From the NCBI RefSeq assembly GCF_023276435.1, contig NZ_JALLPO010000006.1:62001-126000 (forward strand): a DNA stretch of 64,000 bases, read 5' to 3'. The notes under the pieces were generated by a model, which did not search any database, had not been told where the DNA came from, and saw nothing but the letters and a program-made list of their open reading frames with translations. Made by a program: the position numbers and the translations under genes. Shown here piece by piece: positions 1 to 8,204 of this stretch. This DNA is from Sphaerisporangium perillae. GTDB lineage: Bacteria; Actinomycetota; Actinomycetes; Streptosporangiales; Streptosporangiaceae. Position 1 is the stretch's first letter; each line of letters opens with the position of its first letter.

Positions 1-414
1 GGTCTCCTTCTTGTGACGGAAGGAGTCGACCTTGGTCTGCAGACGCTGGCTCGCGAGGGTGAGCTTCTCCTCCTCGCCCTGCAGGTTGTTGTGCTGCACC
101 TGCAGGTCGGCGATCTGGGTCTGCAGAGCGGACCGCCTGTTCAGCGCCTCACGGGCGAGGTCCTCGCGGCCCACGCTCAACGCCTTGCGGCCCTGGTCCT
201 CAAGCTTCTTCGCCTGCTGCTGGATCTGGTTGATCTGCAGCTCCACCCGCTTGCGCGAGGTGGCGACATCGGCCACGCCCCGGCGAACCTTCTGCAGTAG
301 CTCAAGCTGCCGCTGATAGGAATAGTCGAGGGTCTCGCGCGGATCCTCCATCTTGTCCAAGGCCTTGTTCGCCTTGGACTTGAAGATCATGGAAAGTCTC
401 TTCATCACGCTCAT
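1..414 (-). CDS. pspA: PspA/IM30 (Vipp1-like) membrane-stress protein, partial
   Basis: Reading leftwards from an ATG at 414, the product begins MSVMKRLSMIFKSKANKAL and continues with DPRETLDYSYQRQLELLQKV, the recognised N-terminus of the PspA/IM30 family. The visible 138 codons are almost wholly heptad-rich coiled coil with many Gln, Arg and Leu, as expected of the ESCRT-III-like helices that bind and stabilise the cytoplasmic membrane. The 3' end lies beyond the window, so total length is unknown. It is divergent from the DUF3043 gene, a common actinobacterial arrangement. The first Met fits the family start; a second in-frame Met at codon 4 is a minor alternative. Confidence 0.9.
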   Translation of the reverse strand, partial: MSVMKRLSMIFKSKANKALDKMEDPRETLDYSYQRQLELLQKVRRGVADVATSRKRVELQINQIQQQAKKLEDQGRKALSVGREDLAREALNRRSALQTQIADLQVQHNNLQGEEEKLTLASQRLQTKVDSFRHKKET

Positions 415-580
415 GCGCGTTGGCCGTCCCCTTCTTAGGTAGTGCTGTGCCTATGCTCCCGCTCGCTGCGACGCTCGCTCGCCGTATGCTCGCTGCGCTG
501 GCATCCATGCTCCCTCGCGCCGACTCGCAACTCCATAGGCTGCCCGCTCATCGTCAGCCCCCGATTATCGCGGCAAAGTC

Positions 581-599
581 GCGTAGGTCCACCCTACGC
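581..599. promoter_or_regulatory. Inverted repeat in the pspA / DUF3043 divergent intergenic region
   Basis: GCGTAGG (581-587) and CCTACGC (593-599) form a 7-bp inverted repeat around 5 bases, in the 233-base gap between pspA and the DUF3043 gene. It lies about 50 bases before the DUF3043 GTG. It could be an operator for either promoter or a short hairpin. The rest of 415-580 holds degenerate repeats of GCTCGCT and ATGCTC and no convincing gene. Confidence 0.35.
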
Positions 600-647
600 A
601 TAACGCACGAGGGCGTCATTAAGTTGCACCCCCGGTAGGCTGACGTC

Positions 648-1271
648 GTGTTCCGACGTCGTGAGCAAACCCCCGTGGATGACAACCCTTCCTCGTCATC
701 GCAGACGCAGGCGAAAAACGCTGGAAAGGGCCGGCCGACCCCCAAGCGCCGTGAGGCCCAAGGGCGCCGCCGCCAGCCGGTCACCGCCCCCACCAACCGC
801 AAACAGGCCTATAAGCAGGCCCGCGAGCGCCAGGCCGCCGAGCGGGTGCGCGCCCGCGAGGGCATGCTGAGGGGCGACGACCGCTACCTGCCCGTCAGAG
901 ACCGAGGTCCGGCGCGCAAGCACGCCCGCGAATGGGTCGACTCCCGCCGCACGATCAGTCAGTATTTCCTTCCCGTCTCGCTGATCCTGCTCCTCATCCT
1001 CTGGACGATCCCGATGTTCGGCGGCCAGACGGGGATGCTCCTCTACTCCTACGCGATCACCATCCTGTGGCCGCTCATGATCGTCGTGGTGGCCGGCAGC
1101 TCGTTCTGGGTCGCCCAGCGCGTGAAGAAGGAGGTGGCGGAGCGGTTCCCGGACGAGAGCCTCAAGGGCGTCGGCTTCTACGCCGCCATGCGCGCGATGC
1201 AGATCCGCCGCCTCCGCTTCCCCCCGCCCACCCTCCTCCCCGGCGGCAAACCCGTCCCCCCCAAGAAGTAA
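648..1271 (+). CDS. DUF3043 domain membrane protein
   Basis: A 207-residue protein of unknown biochemical role. Residues 1-90 are highly basic and hydrophilic, with runs such as GRPTPKRREAQGRRR. Two hydrophobic segments follow (about 103-120 and 128-150), then a basic tail containing FYAAMRAMQIRRLRFP, as in actinobacterial DUF3043 proteins. The topology suggests a hairpin in the membrane with both tails in the cytoplasm. The GTG at 648 is the family-consistent start. It is transcribed away from pspA and is followed by a repeat-filled convergent gap. Confidence 0.85.
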   Translation: MFRRREQTPVDDNPSSSSQTQAKNAGKGRPTPKRREAQGRRRQPVTAPTNRKQAYKQARERQAAERVRAREGMLRGDDRYLPVRDRGPARKHAREWVDSRRTISQYFLPVSLILLLILWTIPMFGGQTGMLLYSYAITILWPLMIVVVAGSSFWVAQRVKKEVAERFPDESLKGVGFYAAMRAMQIRRLRFPPPTLLPGGKPVPPKK

Positions 1272-1321
1272 CCCCACCCCGGGGCCCCACTCACCCCAGG
1301 GCGCTCAACCATCCCCGCACC

Positions 1322-1486
1322 TGACCGCAAGCTCCGTCCGGAACGACCGACCCCCGCTCCACCCGACCCCAGGCTCCGTCCGGAACCACCGCACCCGCTC
1401 CGCCCGACCCCAGGCTCCATCCGGAACCACCGCTCCCGCTCCACCCGACCCCAGGCTCCATCCGGAACCACCGCACCCGCTCCACC
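1322..1486. repeat. 41-bp tandem repeat (minisatellite), about 4 copies
   Basis: Four head-to-tail copies of a 41-base unit with core CAGGCTCC...TCCGGAACCACCG...CGCTCC begin near 1328, 1370, 1411 and 1452. The last three are spaced exactly 41 bases apart and the first is one base longer. Copies differ by a few substitutions. The unit is not a multiple of three, so the open frames running through it are not genes. It fills the convergent gap between the DUF3043 and SUKH-like genes (1272-1614). There are no variable spacers, so it is not a CRISPR. Confidence 0.9.
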
Positions 1487-1614
1487 CGACCGCGACCCCT
1501 CCGCTCCGCTCCGGGTGGTGCTTGTAGATCCGGCGCCGCGGCGGCGAGAAGCAGGACGGCGAGACCGGCGCCGCCGTACGGCGACCGGCCCGGCGGGCGG
1601 GCGGGGCGGTACCG

Positions 1615-2721
1615 CTAAGTCCTGGTGCCGGAGGGCGGGTCGGGCTCGGTCCAGTGCAGCCGGCCCGAAATGACCTCCGGGCGCAGCCCTCGGACCGGGC
1701 GTCCGGTCTCCAGCGAGCCGGCCGTCGCCCTGAGCAGCGCGTAGTACGACGTCCAGCGCGCGGAGGCCGCGAAGGGGATCGTCCGGCCGTCCACCGAGGG
1801 ACCGTGCGCGGCGCACAGGGCGCGCCAGGTGTCGCGGATCTCCCGCACGCCGTACGCCCGCAGCCCGGGAAGCACCTTCTCGGCGGGATGCGCGCCGTTG
1901 TGGCGGAGCAGCGACGCTCTGAGGCTGTCCGGGAACGGCACGCCCGTCTGCGACTCGGCGATCGCGATGGTCCGCGCCCTGGCCGGCGCGCGCAACCGGG
2001 CGTAGGTGACGGGCGCGTTGGCCTTCAGCCACCTCTCGATCCGCCGCCACTGGACGTCCACCGCCTCGGCCACGCGGGGGTCCACCGGCCGTACGACCAC
2101 CGGCCGCCCGGCGGGACGGCAGGCGTCGTCCGGTCCCGACCGCGCCGCCTGCGCCGACCGTTCGAGTGAACCCTCCCCCGGCGAGACGGCCGGAGCGGTC
2201 CGCGCGCCCGTGGGCGTCGCCTGCGGCGGGTCGGTGACGTAGATGACGGCCCGCCGCCACGTCGTACCGCCGGAGATCGCCTCGTTCGCGACATAGCCGC
2301 CGAAAGCCACCAGGCACGCGGCGACGCAGAGCGTGGCGGTCAGGACGCTCCGGCGGCCGGTCCACCGGCGCCGGCCACCCCGGACGCGCGCGGGCGGTGC
2401 GCCTTCAGCCTGAAGCCCGGGCCGCGCCCCCTCTGGCCGTACTTGCTCAAGCCCTACCGGTTCGGGCCGGCCGGGCCGCGAAAGCTCCGGACGCCCGGCG
2501 GGTGGGAGATAGCGCCGCACCGGCCGTGCGGGACGCACGCCGCGGCGGCGGGAGAGAGTCTGGGCGGCCCACACCGCCATGACGACCAGCGCGCCCACGG
2601 CGGTCACCGCGAGCGCGCGCCGTACAACCCTCGGAGTGATCAGCCGCCGCACGCCGGGCAGACTATCCCGTACCGGCGGATGGACGGAGTCGCGCGCCTT
2701 GGCCGGGGCATGGGAAGCCAC
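1615..2721 (-). CDS. Membrane-anchored SMI1/KNR4 (SUKH)-like protein
   Basis: A 368-residue frame with two predicted membrane helices (about 34-53 and 124-144) separated by an Arg/Pro-rich linker. The C-terminal half (about 225-365) reads as a SMI1/KNR4 domain: VQWRRIERWLKANAP, then AIAESQTGVPFPDSLRASLL, then RHNGA. This fold is used by many immunity and adaptor proteins, and no partner is visible here. Only 41 bases separate the ATG at 2721 from the divergent aldo/keto reductase. A downstream start, such as the GTG about 11 codons in, would leave more room for two promoters. Confidence 0.6.
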   Translation of the reverse strand: MASHAPAKARDSVHPPVRDSLPGVRRLITPRVVRRALAVTAVGALVVMAVWAAQTLSRRRGVRPARPVRRYLPPAGRPELSRPGRPEPVGLEQVRPEGARPGLQAEGAPPARVRGGRRRWTGRRSVLTATLCVAACLVAFGGYVANEAISGGTTWRRAVIYVTDPPQATPTGARTAPAVSPGEGSLERSAQAARSGPDDACRPAGRPVVVRPVDPRVAEAVDVQWRRIERWLKANAPVTYARLRAPARARTIAIAESQTGVPFPDSLRASLLRHNGAHPAEKVLPGLRAYGVREIRDTWRALCAAHGPSVDGRTIPFAASARWTSYYALLRATAGSLETGRPVRGLRPEVISGRLHWTEPDPPSGTRT

Positions 2722-2762
2722 CCGAAGCGGATCGTCAGCGGGCGGCGGCTAGGGTCATTGGC

Positions 2763-3767
2763 ATGCAATTTCGCCATCTTGGCCGGAGTGGTCTCAAAGT
2801 AAGTGAGATCAGCTACGGCAACTGGATCACCCATGGTTCCCAGGTCGAGGAGGACGCCGCCAAGGAGTGCGTGCGGGCGGCTCTCGATGAGGGGATCACC
2901 ACCTTCGACACCGCCGACGTCTATGCCGGCACCAAGGCGGAGGAGGTTCTCGGCCGGGCTCTGAAGGGCGTGCGCCGCGAATCCCTGGAGATCTTCACGA
3001 AGGTCTACTGGCCCATCGGCACGGGCCCGAACGACAACGGACTGTCGCGCAAGCACATCACCGAGGGCATCCACGGCTCGCTGCGCCGCCTGCAGACGGA
3101 CTACGTGGACCTCTACCAGGCGCACCGCTACGACTACGAGACGCCGCTGGAAGAGACGCTGAAGACCTTCGACGACCTGGTGCGGCAGGGGAAGGTCCTG
3201 TACATCGGCGTCAGCGAGTGGAGCGCTTCGCAGATCGCCGACGCCCTCAAGATCGCCGATGAGATGGGGTTCGACCGGCTGGTGTCCAACCAGCCGCAGT
3301 ACTCCATGCTGTGGCGCGTCATCGAGGCCGAGGTCGTGCCCCTGTCCGAGAAGGAGGGCGTCGGGCAGATCGTGTGGTCGCCCATCGCGCAGGGCATCCT
3401 CACCGGGAAGTACCTGCCGGGCCAGGCTCCGCCGGCCGGGTCCCGGGCCACCGACCCGGCCGGAGCGGGCTTCATCTCCCGCTTCCTCGACGACGACGTG
3501 CTCACCCGGGTGCAGGAGCTCAAGCCCATCGCGGCCGACCTCGGTCTCAGCATGGCGCAGCTCGCGGTGGCCTGGGTGCTGCAGAACCCGAACGTCTCGT
3601 CGGCCATCGTCGGGGCCACCCGTCCCGAGCAGGTGCGCGACAACGTCAAGGCGTCCGGTGTGAAGCTCGACGCCGACATCCTGGCGAAGATCGACGCGGC
3701 GCTCGGCCCGATCGTCGAGCGTGATCCGGCCAAGACCCAGAGCCCGCCGAGGCGACCGGGGTCGTAA
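2763..3767 (+). CDS. Aldo/keto reductase (Kv-beta-like)
   Basis: A 334-residue NADPH-dependent oxidoreductase of the AKR superfamily. The catalytic tetrad is visible: Asp49 and Tyr54 in FDTADVY, Lys80 in IFTKVYW and His121 in YQAHRYD. The C-terminal NADP-binding elements include VSSAIVGATRPEQV. Starting MQFRHLGRSGLKVSEISYG, it is closest in feel to the potassium-channel-beta-like / YghZ group that reduces small aldehydes and ketones. The substrate cannot be told. It is monocistronic, with a hairpin terminator downstream shared with the convergent small gene. Confidence 0.9.
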   Translation: MQFRHLGRSGLKVSEISYGNWITHGSQVEEDAAKECVRAALDEGITTFDTADVYAGTKAEEVLGRALKGVRRESLEIFTKVYWPIGTGPNDNGLSRKHITEGIHGSLRRLQTDYVDLYQAHRYDYETPLEETLKTFDDLVRQGKVLYIGVSEWSASQIADALKIADEMGFDRLVSNQPQYSMLWRVIEAEVVPLSEKEGVGQIVWSPIAQGILTGKYLPGQAPPAGSRATDPAGAGFISRFLDDDVLTRVQELKPIAADLGLSMAQLAVAWVLQNPNVSSAIVGATRPEQVRDNVKASGVKLDADILAKIDAALGPIVERDPAKTQSPPRRPGS

Positions 3768-3835
3768 CGGCCAAGGCATCGCTTCCCTGCCGGTGTCGCC
3801 GGCACCGGTATGAAGGCACGGCCGTAAAGGCGTCG

Positions 3836-3905
3836 CGGGCCCCTTGTGTTTTCGGTCACCCTGACATCGTTTGTCACATGGACATCAGAAAAGCCAAGGG
3901 GCCCG
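3836..3905. terminator. Bidirectional hairpin terminator
   Basis: CGGGCCCCTTG (3836-3846) pairs perfectly with CAAGGGGCCCG (3895-3905), and an inner TTTTC/GAAAA extends the stem after a two-base mismatch. It sits between the ends of two convergent genes (3767 and 3910). The U-rich flank of the stem would work for either direction. Confidence 0.6.
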
Positions 3906-3909
3906 TCCG

Positions 3910-4116
3910 TCACTCGGCGCGCAGCGACATCCCGGCGTACTCCACTTTGTCGTCTTCCAGCAGCGTGACCTGCTCGACTCCCGAATTCAGGAGGGTTCGC
4001 CAGTTTTCTCCGAGCCATGACTCGGCGTCGGCCTGACTCGGGAAGATCTCGCGTGGAAGCGGGCCGTCCATAACCTCACCACCATTAGCGTTTTCATAAC
4101 GCCAGCGCCAAGTCAT
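3910..4116 (-). CDS. Small conserved actinobacterial protein, function unknown
   Basis: A 68-residue acidic soluble protein starting MTWRWRYENANG and containing FPSQADAESWLGENWRTLL and ending YAGMSL. This Trp-rich pattern recurs as a small single-domain protein in actinobacteria as I remember it. No catalytic motif or membrane segment is visible. It is convergent with the aldo/keto reductase and divergent from the cobalamin genes. The function is not inferred. Confidence 0.65.
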   Translation of the reverse strand: MTWRWRYENANGGEVMDGPLPREIFPSQADAESWLGENWRTLLNSGVEQVTLLEDDKVEYAGMSLRAE

Positions 4117-4278
4117 GCCATACGCTCCTTTTCGTGGGGTTTGCCCAATGCCCTCGCCGGGGCTGTGCAGACCCTATCTCCTGGAGTCTGCCGCAGATCT
4201 TGCCGTGCGCGCGGCGGGACAGGCCACAGGCCGGGAGAACCGCACGACCGCGTGACCATAGAGGATGGAGGCCGACCC

Positions 4279-4365
4279 ATGCCGCTCTCGTTCCGTCCTC
4301 CGGCGCCCGGCACCGGACCCGGACTCGCGACGGCGGCCGAGCCGATCCCCGCGGTCACGGCATAG
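4279..4365 (+). CDS. Possible 28-residue leader peptide overlapping the cobU start
   Basis: An ATG at 4279 is preceded by GGAGG (4267-4271) with an ideal 7-base spacing. It opens a 28-codon frame (MPLSFRPPAPGTG..., Pro/Ala-rich) whose TAG (4363-4365) shares its last base with the GTG start of cobU (TAGTG). The cobU start has no good ribosome-binding site of its own, so translational coupling is plausible. Against it, the peptide has no recognisable domain and such frames are common in GC-rich DNA. Confidence 0.4.
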   Translation: MPLSFRPPAPGTGPGLATAAEPIPAVTA

Positions 4366-5468
4366 TGAAGGTCCTGCTCTCCGGCACCGCCGGTCCGTAC
4401 GGCTGGCCCGAGCCCGGCTGCGGCTGCGCCTCCTGCCGCCGCCTGCCCTCCGGCCATCGCCTGCCGACCGCGGTGCTCCTCGACGACGTGGTACGGCTGG
4501 CGCCGCCCGCCGGCCTTCCCCTCGCACCACCGGCGGCGCTGCCCAAGGGCTACCGGGTCACCGTCACCCCCGACGGCTACGCGGTCAGCGGCCCCGACCG
4601 CGGCCGGGTGCTGTACGCCGTCGGCCCGGACGAGCAGGGCGGCTCCCCCTCGCCGTGCTGGGCGGAGGACGCCTACGACCTCGTGCTCATCGACCTCCTG
4701 GACCGGCCGCAGCGCCTGGGCGACCTGCGCCGCCGCGGCCTGGTCACCGCCCGGACCCAGGTGGTGGCGGTCCACCTGGACCACCGCATGCCGTCGGAGG
4801 CCGAGCTGTCCAGGCGGCTGGCGCTCTGGGGAGCCCAGGTCGTGGACGACGGCACGATCCTCGACACGCGCATACCCGCCCCCGCGCGCCCGGGCGCTCC
4901 CACGAGGGTCCTGGTCCTCGGCGGCGCCCGCTCGGGCAAGTCCGAAGAGGCGGAGATGCGGCTGATCACCGAGCCGGACGTCACCTACGTGGCCAGCGGG
5001 CCGACCGGCGGGCGGGACGCCGACTGGCTGGCGCGGATCCGCGCCCACCAGCGGCGGCGCCCGCCGTACTGGACCACCATCGAGACCACCGAGCTGGAGG
5101 CGCTGCTCAGGGCGGAGACCGGCCCGCTGCTCGTCGACGGGATAGGGACCTGGCTCGCGGCGGTCTTCGACGGGTGCGGCGCGTGGGGGGATCCCGCCCA
5201 CGACCGGCCGAGGGGCCGCAAGCCCGGCCGGTTCGGCACCGCTCTGGACCTGGTCGCCGCGCGCTGCGACGACCTGGTCGCCGCCTGGCGGCAGACCCGG
5301 GCCCAGGTCGTCGCGGTCAGCGACGAGGTCGGCCTCAGCGTCGTCCCCGCGACGGCCAGCGGCCGGGTGTTCCGCGACGCGCTCGGCAGGCTGAACCAGC
5401 GCCTGGCCGGGGAGTCGGAGGAGACCGTCCTCGTCGTCGCCGGCCGCGTCGTCCCCCTACCGGTCTGA
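4365..5468 (+). CDS. cobU: Adenosylcobinamide kinase / adenosylcobinamide-phosphate guanylyltransferase with degenerate MBL-like N-terminus
   Basis: A 367-residue two-part protein. Residues 186-367 are CobU: P-loop GGARSGKS (186-193), then TYVASGPTG, then SDEVGLSVVPATASGRVFRD. CobU phosphorylates adenosylcobinamide and attaches GMP for nucleotide-loop assembly of B12. Residues 1-170 recall a metallo-beta-lactamase fold of the PhnP type, with GCGCASC at 18-24 and AVHLDHRMPSEAELSRRL near the end of the domain. The central HxHxDH zinc motif is absent, so this half is probably not an active hydrolase. The GTG at 4365 is chosen because it begins this domain. The next gene is cobS, 1 base downstream. 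Confidence 0.85.
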   Translation: MKVLLSGTAGPYGWPEPGCGCASCRRLPSGHRLPTAVLLDDVVRLAPPAGLPLAPPAALPKGYRVTVTPDGYAVSGPDRGRVLYAVGPDEQGGSPSPCWAEDAYDLVLIDLLDRPQRLGDLRRRGLVTARTQVVAVHLDHRMPSEAELSRRLALWGAQVVDDGTILDTRIPAPARPGAPTRVLVLGGARSGKSEEAEMRLITEPDVTYVASGPTGGRDADWLARIRAHQRRRPPYWTTIETTELEALLRAETGPLLVDGIGTWLAAVFDGCGAWGDPAHDRPRGRKPGRFGTALDLVAARCDDLVAAWRQTRAQVVAVSDEVGLSVVPATASGRVFRDALGRLNQRLAGESEETVLVVAGRVVPLPV

Positions 5469-5469
5469 C

Positions 5470-6240
5470 ATGCCCGCACCCGCCGCCCCCGAGGAGCCGA
5501 TCGCCGCAGGCCTGCGCCTGGCCGTCGGCACGTTCACGATCCTGCCCGCCGGGCTGCCGCGCACCGACCGCGTCACCGCCGGCTGGGCCATGGCCTTCGC
5601 TCCGCTGGTCGGCCTGGTCCTCGGCCTGGTGGCCGCCGCCGTGGCCACCGTCGCCGGCTACCTGGTCTCCCCGCTGCTCGCCGCCGCGCTCGGCCTCGGC
5701 TCACTCGCCGTACTGACCCGAGGCCTGCACCTGGACGGCCTCGCCGACCTGGCCGACGGCCTCGGCAGCGGCAAGCCGGCCGAGCAGGCGCTGGACATCA
5801 TGAAGCGCTCGGACATCGGTCCGTTCGGCGTGGTGACGCTCGTCTTCACGCTGCTGGTGCAGGCCACGGCGGCCTCCGAGGCCGGTCCGGCGGCGCTGGT
5901 CCTCGCGTGCGCCACGGGAAGGCTCGCGGTGACCTGGGCGTGCGTCGCGGGCGTGCCCTCGGCGCGGCCCGGGGGGCTCGGCGCCATGGTGGCCGGGACG
6001 GTACGGCAGAGCACGGCGATCATCGCGACCGCGCTGGTCGCCGCCGGGGCCCTCGTCCTCGGCCTGCTGTCGGGCGGGCCGGTCATCTACCCTCTGGCGC
6101 TCGCGGCCGGACTCGGCGCGGCCTGGGCGATGCGCCTGCACGCCGCGCGGCGGCTCGGAGGGATCACCGGCGACGTGCTCGGCGCCCTCGTCGAGATCGC
6201 CGCCGCGACCACCCTGATCGTGTGCGCGGCGGCGCACTGA
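5470..6240 (+). CDS. cobS: Adenosylcobinamide-GDP ribazoletransferase
   Basis: A 256-residue integral membrane enzyme that joins adenosylcobinamide-GDP to alpha-ribazole, the last step of cobalamin assembly. The family signature is clear: HLDGLADLADG at 87-97, MKRSDIGPFGV about 30 residues later, and GGITGDVLGA near the C-terminus. Five or six hydrophobic helices follow the pattern of the family, and the length is typical. It is one base downstream of cobU and surely co-transcribed. I saw no B12 riboswitch upstream of the pair. Confidence 0.93.
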   Translation: MPAPAAPEEPIAAGLRLAVGTFTILPAGLPRTDRVTAGWAMAFAPLVGLVLGLVAAAVATVAGYLVSPLLAAALGLGSLAVLTRGLHLDGLADLADGLGSGKPAEQALDIMKRSDIGPFGVVTLVFTLLVQATAASEAGPAALVLACATGRLAVTWACVAGVPSARPGGLGAMVAGTVRQSTAIIATALVAAGALVLGLLSGGPVIYPLALAAGLGAAWAMRLHAARRLGGITGDVLGALVEIAAATTLIVCAAAH

Positions 6241-6242
6241 CC

Positions 6243-7160
6243 TCAGGCCTGGACGGGCGCCGGCCGCGCGGCCGGCCGCCTCTTCTTGAGGATGACGGCG
6301 GCGACGACGGCGAGCAGGGCCCAGCCGACCAGGCCGGTGATGCCGGCCACGGCGAGGTTCGGCGGATGTGCCGCGTCTCCCAGCAGGATCGGCAGGCCGC
6401 CCAGCGCGTTCAGTGCGCCGTGCCCGGCGACGGCGGGCCACACGCTGTCCGAGGCGAGGCGGAGCCATCCAAGGAGGATGCCGGCCAGCACGCAGAACCC
6501 GACGAACATGACGGCCGCCCAGGCCCCGAGCTGGGGATAGTTGTAGCCGCGCAGGGTCAGCGGCGCGTGCCAGAGCCCCCAGATCACGCCGGACGCCACC
6601 AGCGCCTTGGCGGTGCCGAGGGGCATGAGCCTCGGCAGCAGCCATCCGCGCCAGCCGTACTCCTCGCCGAGCGCGGGGATCGCGTTGATCACCGGCCCCA
6701 TGATGAGCCCCTGGACGACCTGGATGACGACGAGCGTGTGCGGGTCGATGGGAAGCGGGCTGCCCTGACTCGCCGACGCGAGCTGCGCACGGAACAGGCT
6801 GAGGCCGGACAGGTCCACGCTGAGCAGTCCGGTGGCCGCGCTGATCGCGGTGGCGAGGACGGTGAGCAGCACGGTTCCGGCCCAGGCGACGGCGATGTAC
6901 TTCCACACCCGCCCCGCGCGCCCGCCGAAGGTGAGGCCGGTCCGCCCGGCCCATGCCCGGAAGGGCACCTCCCGGTGGTGCGGCCGCCACACGGCCAGCA
7001 CCGCGATCGCGGGCGTGAACATGATGGCCAGACCGGTCACCGTGACCAGGCCGGAGCCACCCGAGACCCACAGCGGAACCGCGAACAGCCAGGAAAGCCC
7101 GAAGGCGACGAGCAGGAACACGGCGAGATCACCGGGACGACGGAACACGAGACACCTCAT
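6243..7160 (-). CDS. CPBP family intramembrane glutamic endopeptidase
   Basis: A 305-residue polytopic membrane protein of the CAAX-protease / bacteriocin-processing (ABI, M79) family. The motifs are intact: GEEYGWRGWLLPRL with the paired Glu at 166-167, GLWHAPL at 195-201, and GHGALN near the sixth helix. These supply the catalytic Glu and His residues inside the membrane. Around eight hydrophobic segments are visible. The end is 2 bases from the end of cobS, so the two are convergent. Roles in this family range from prenyl-protein processing to bacteriocin self-immunity, and nothing nearby chooses between them. Confidence 0.88.
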   Translation of the reverse strand: MRCLVFRRPGDLAVFLLVAFGLSWLFAVPLWVSGGSGLVTVTGLAIMFTPAIAVLAVWRPHHREVPFRAWAGRTGLTFGGRAGRVWKYIAVAWAGTVLLTVLATAISAATGLLSVDLSGLSLFRAQLASASQGSPLPIDPHTLVVIQVVQGLIMGPVINAIPALGEEYGWRGWLLPRLMPLGTAKALVASGVIWGLWHAPLTLRGYNYPQLGAWAAVMFVGFCVLAGILLGWLRLASDSVWPAVAGHGALNALGGLPILLGDAAHPPNLAVAGITGLVGWALLAVVAAVILKKRRPAARPAPVQA

Positions 7161-7217
7161 TCGTGCTGAAGAGCGGGCCGGTCAGCGAGTCGGGGTTGTC
7201 AGGGGGAGATGGGGCTG

Positions 7218-8204
7218 TCAGGGGGAGGTGGGGTGGTGTTCGGAGATGAGGGCGTTCAGGAGGGCGGCGCCACGGGTGGCGTCGTCCACGGTGACGGCGA
7301 GTTCGCCGCCGGAGGGGTAGCGCACGACGAGGCACTCGCCGCCGCGGACCATGATCGTGGACATTCCGGGTAGCCCCCGGATCCCCCAGCCGCCGACGTC
7401 GATCGGGCGGCGGTCCTCGGCCCTCGCGCTAGTGATCCTGCTCAGCGGGATCTTCCGGCTCGGCCGGCGCAGCGGGCCGAAGGAGATGACGAGACCTTGG
7501 TCGCTCACTCGCACGCCGACCTTCGACACGGCGAGCCCGGCCACGCCGACGACCGCGAACGAGACGGCCGTGCCCCTGATGCCGCCGGTCTCGACGGTGA
7601 GGCTCCAGACGGCGAGGATCAGCGCGCCCGCCACGCCGGCGACGCCGAGGCCGGCGGCCCAGGTGTTCGACGCCGAGGAGATCCATACCGCCCGCTGGCC
7701 CGGTCGCAGCCGCAGCCGGGCACCGCCCATCGCCTCCGCCACCGGGGGGTCGCCGGGCCCCACGGAGGCGACCAGCCAGCCGAGCAGCCCCGCGAGGACG
7801 GCACCGGTGAGGACGATGAAGACCTTCCCGCCGAGTTCGCCGGCGGCCTGCCAGCCGGCGCGGTCGAGGTTGGCGGCGAGCGTCGTCCACTGCAGGCCGA
7901 GCACGAACGCGGCCCCGCCGCCCAGCATGGCGCCGACGCCCCTCCTGCGCGCCCTGTACCGGGCGGCGTCCCGGCGCAGGGTCACGTACACGGCGAAGCC
8001 CGCGAACAGCGCCCACACGAGCAGGTTGACCGCGAGGGACGGCCAGAAGGACATCGCGTCGTCGGGAAGCCCCGAAGGGCCCCAGTGCGAGGCGAGCGGC
8101 TCGGGCAGCCGGTCGCGCAGCGCGAGGGGAACGGCGACCAGGGCACCGGTGACCGCCGCGACCCACGCGCCGGCCGCCAGAAGGAAACGCGACCGGTGAC
8201 TCAT
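7218..8204 (-). CDS. DUF1648 membrane protein with PH-like C-terminal domain
   Basis: A 328-residue membrane protein. The N-terminal 60 residues match DUF1648: LPEPLASHWGPSGLPDDAMS between two helices. More helices follow to about residue 230, and the last 90 residues form a soluble PH-like beta domain (VSDQGLVISFGPL...VRYPSGGELAVTVDD). It overlaps the upstream GntR gene by four bases (8201-8204), so the two are translationally coupled. In Gram-positives this pairing usually makes the regulator sense an envelope state or drug that the membrane protein responds to. That role is inferred from context. Confidence 0.78.
   Translation of the reverse strand: MSHRSRFLLAAGAWVAAVTGALVAVPLALRDRLPEPLASHWGPSGLPDDAMSFWPSLAVNLLVWALFAGFAVYVTLRRDAARYRARRRGVGAMLGGGAAFVLGLQWTTLAANLDRAGWQAAGELGGKVFIVLTGAVLAGLLGWLVASVGPGDPPVAEAMGGARLRLRPGQRAVWISSASNTWAAGLGVAGVAGALILAVWSLTVETGGIRGTAVSFAVVGVAGLAVSKVGVRVSDQGLVISFGPLRRPSRKIPLSRITSARAEDRRPIDVGGWGIRGLPGMSTIMVRGGECLVVRYPSGGELAVTVDDATRGAALLNALISEHHPTSP

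Noticed and set aside
1322-1486. CRISPR-like direct repeats
   Set aside because: The 41-base units are contiguous with no unique spacers and no cas genes are near.
4117-4278. Cobalamin riboswitch upstream of cobU
   Set aside because: No B12-box or typical riboswitch core was found by eye in this stretch.
5701-7071. 456-codon minus-strand frame over cobS and the CPBP gene
   Set aside because: It is a shadow in another frame. It crosses two genes with clear motifs on their own strands.
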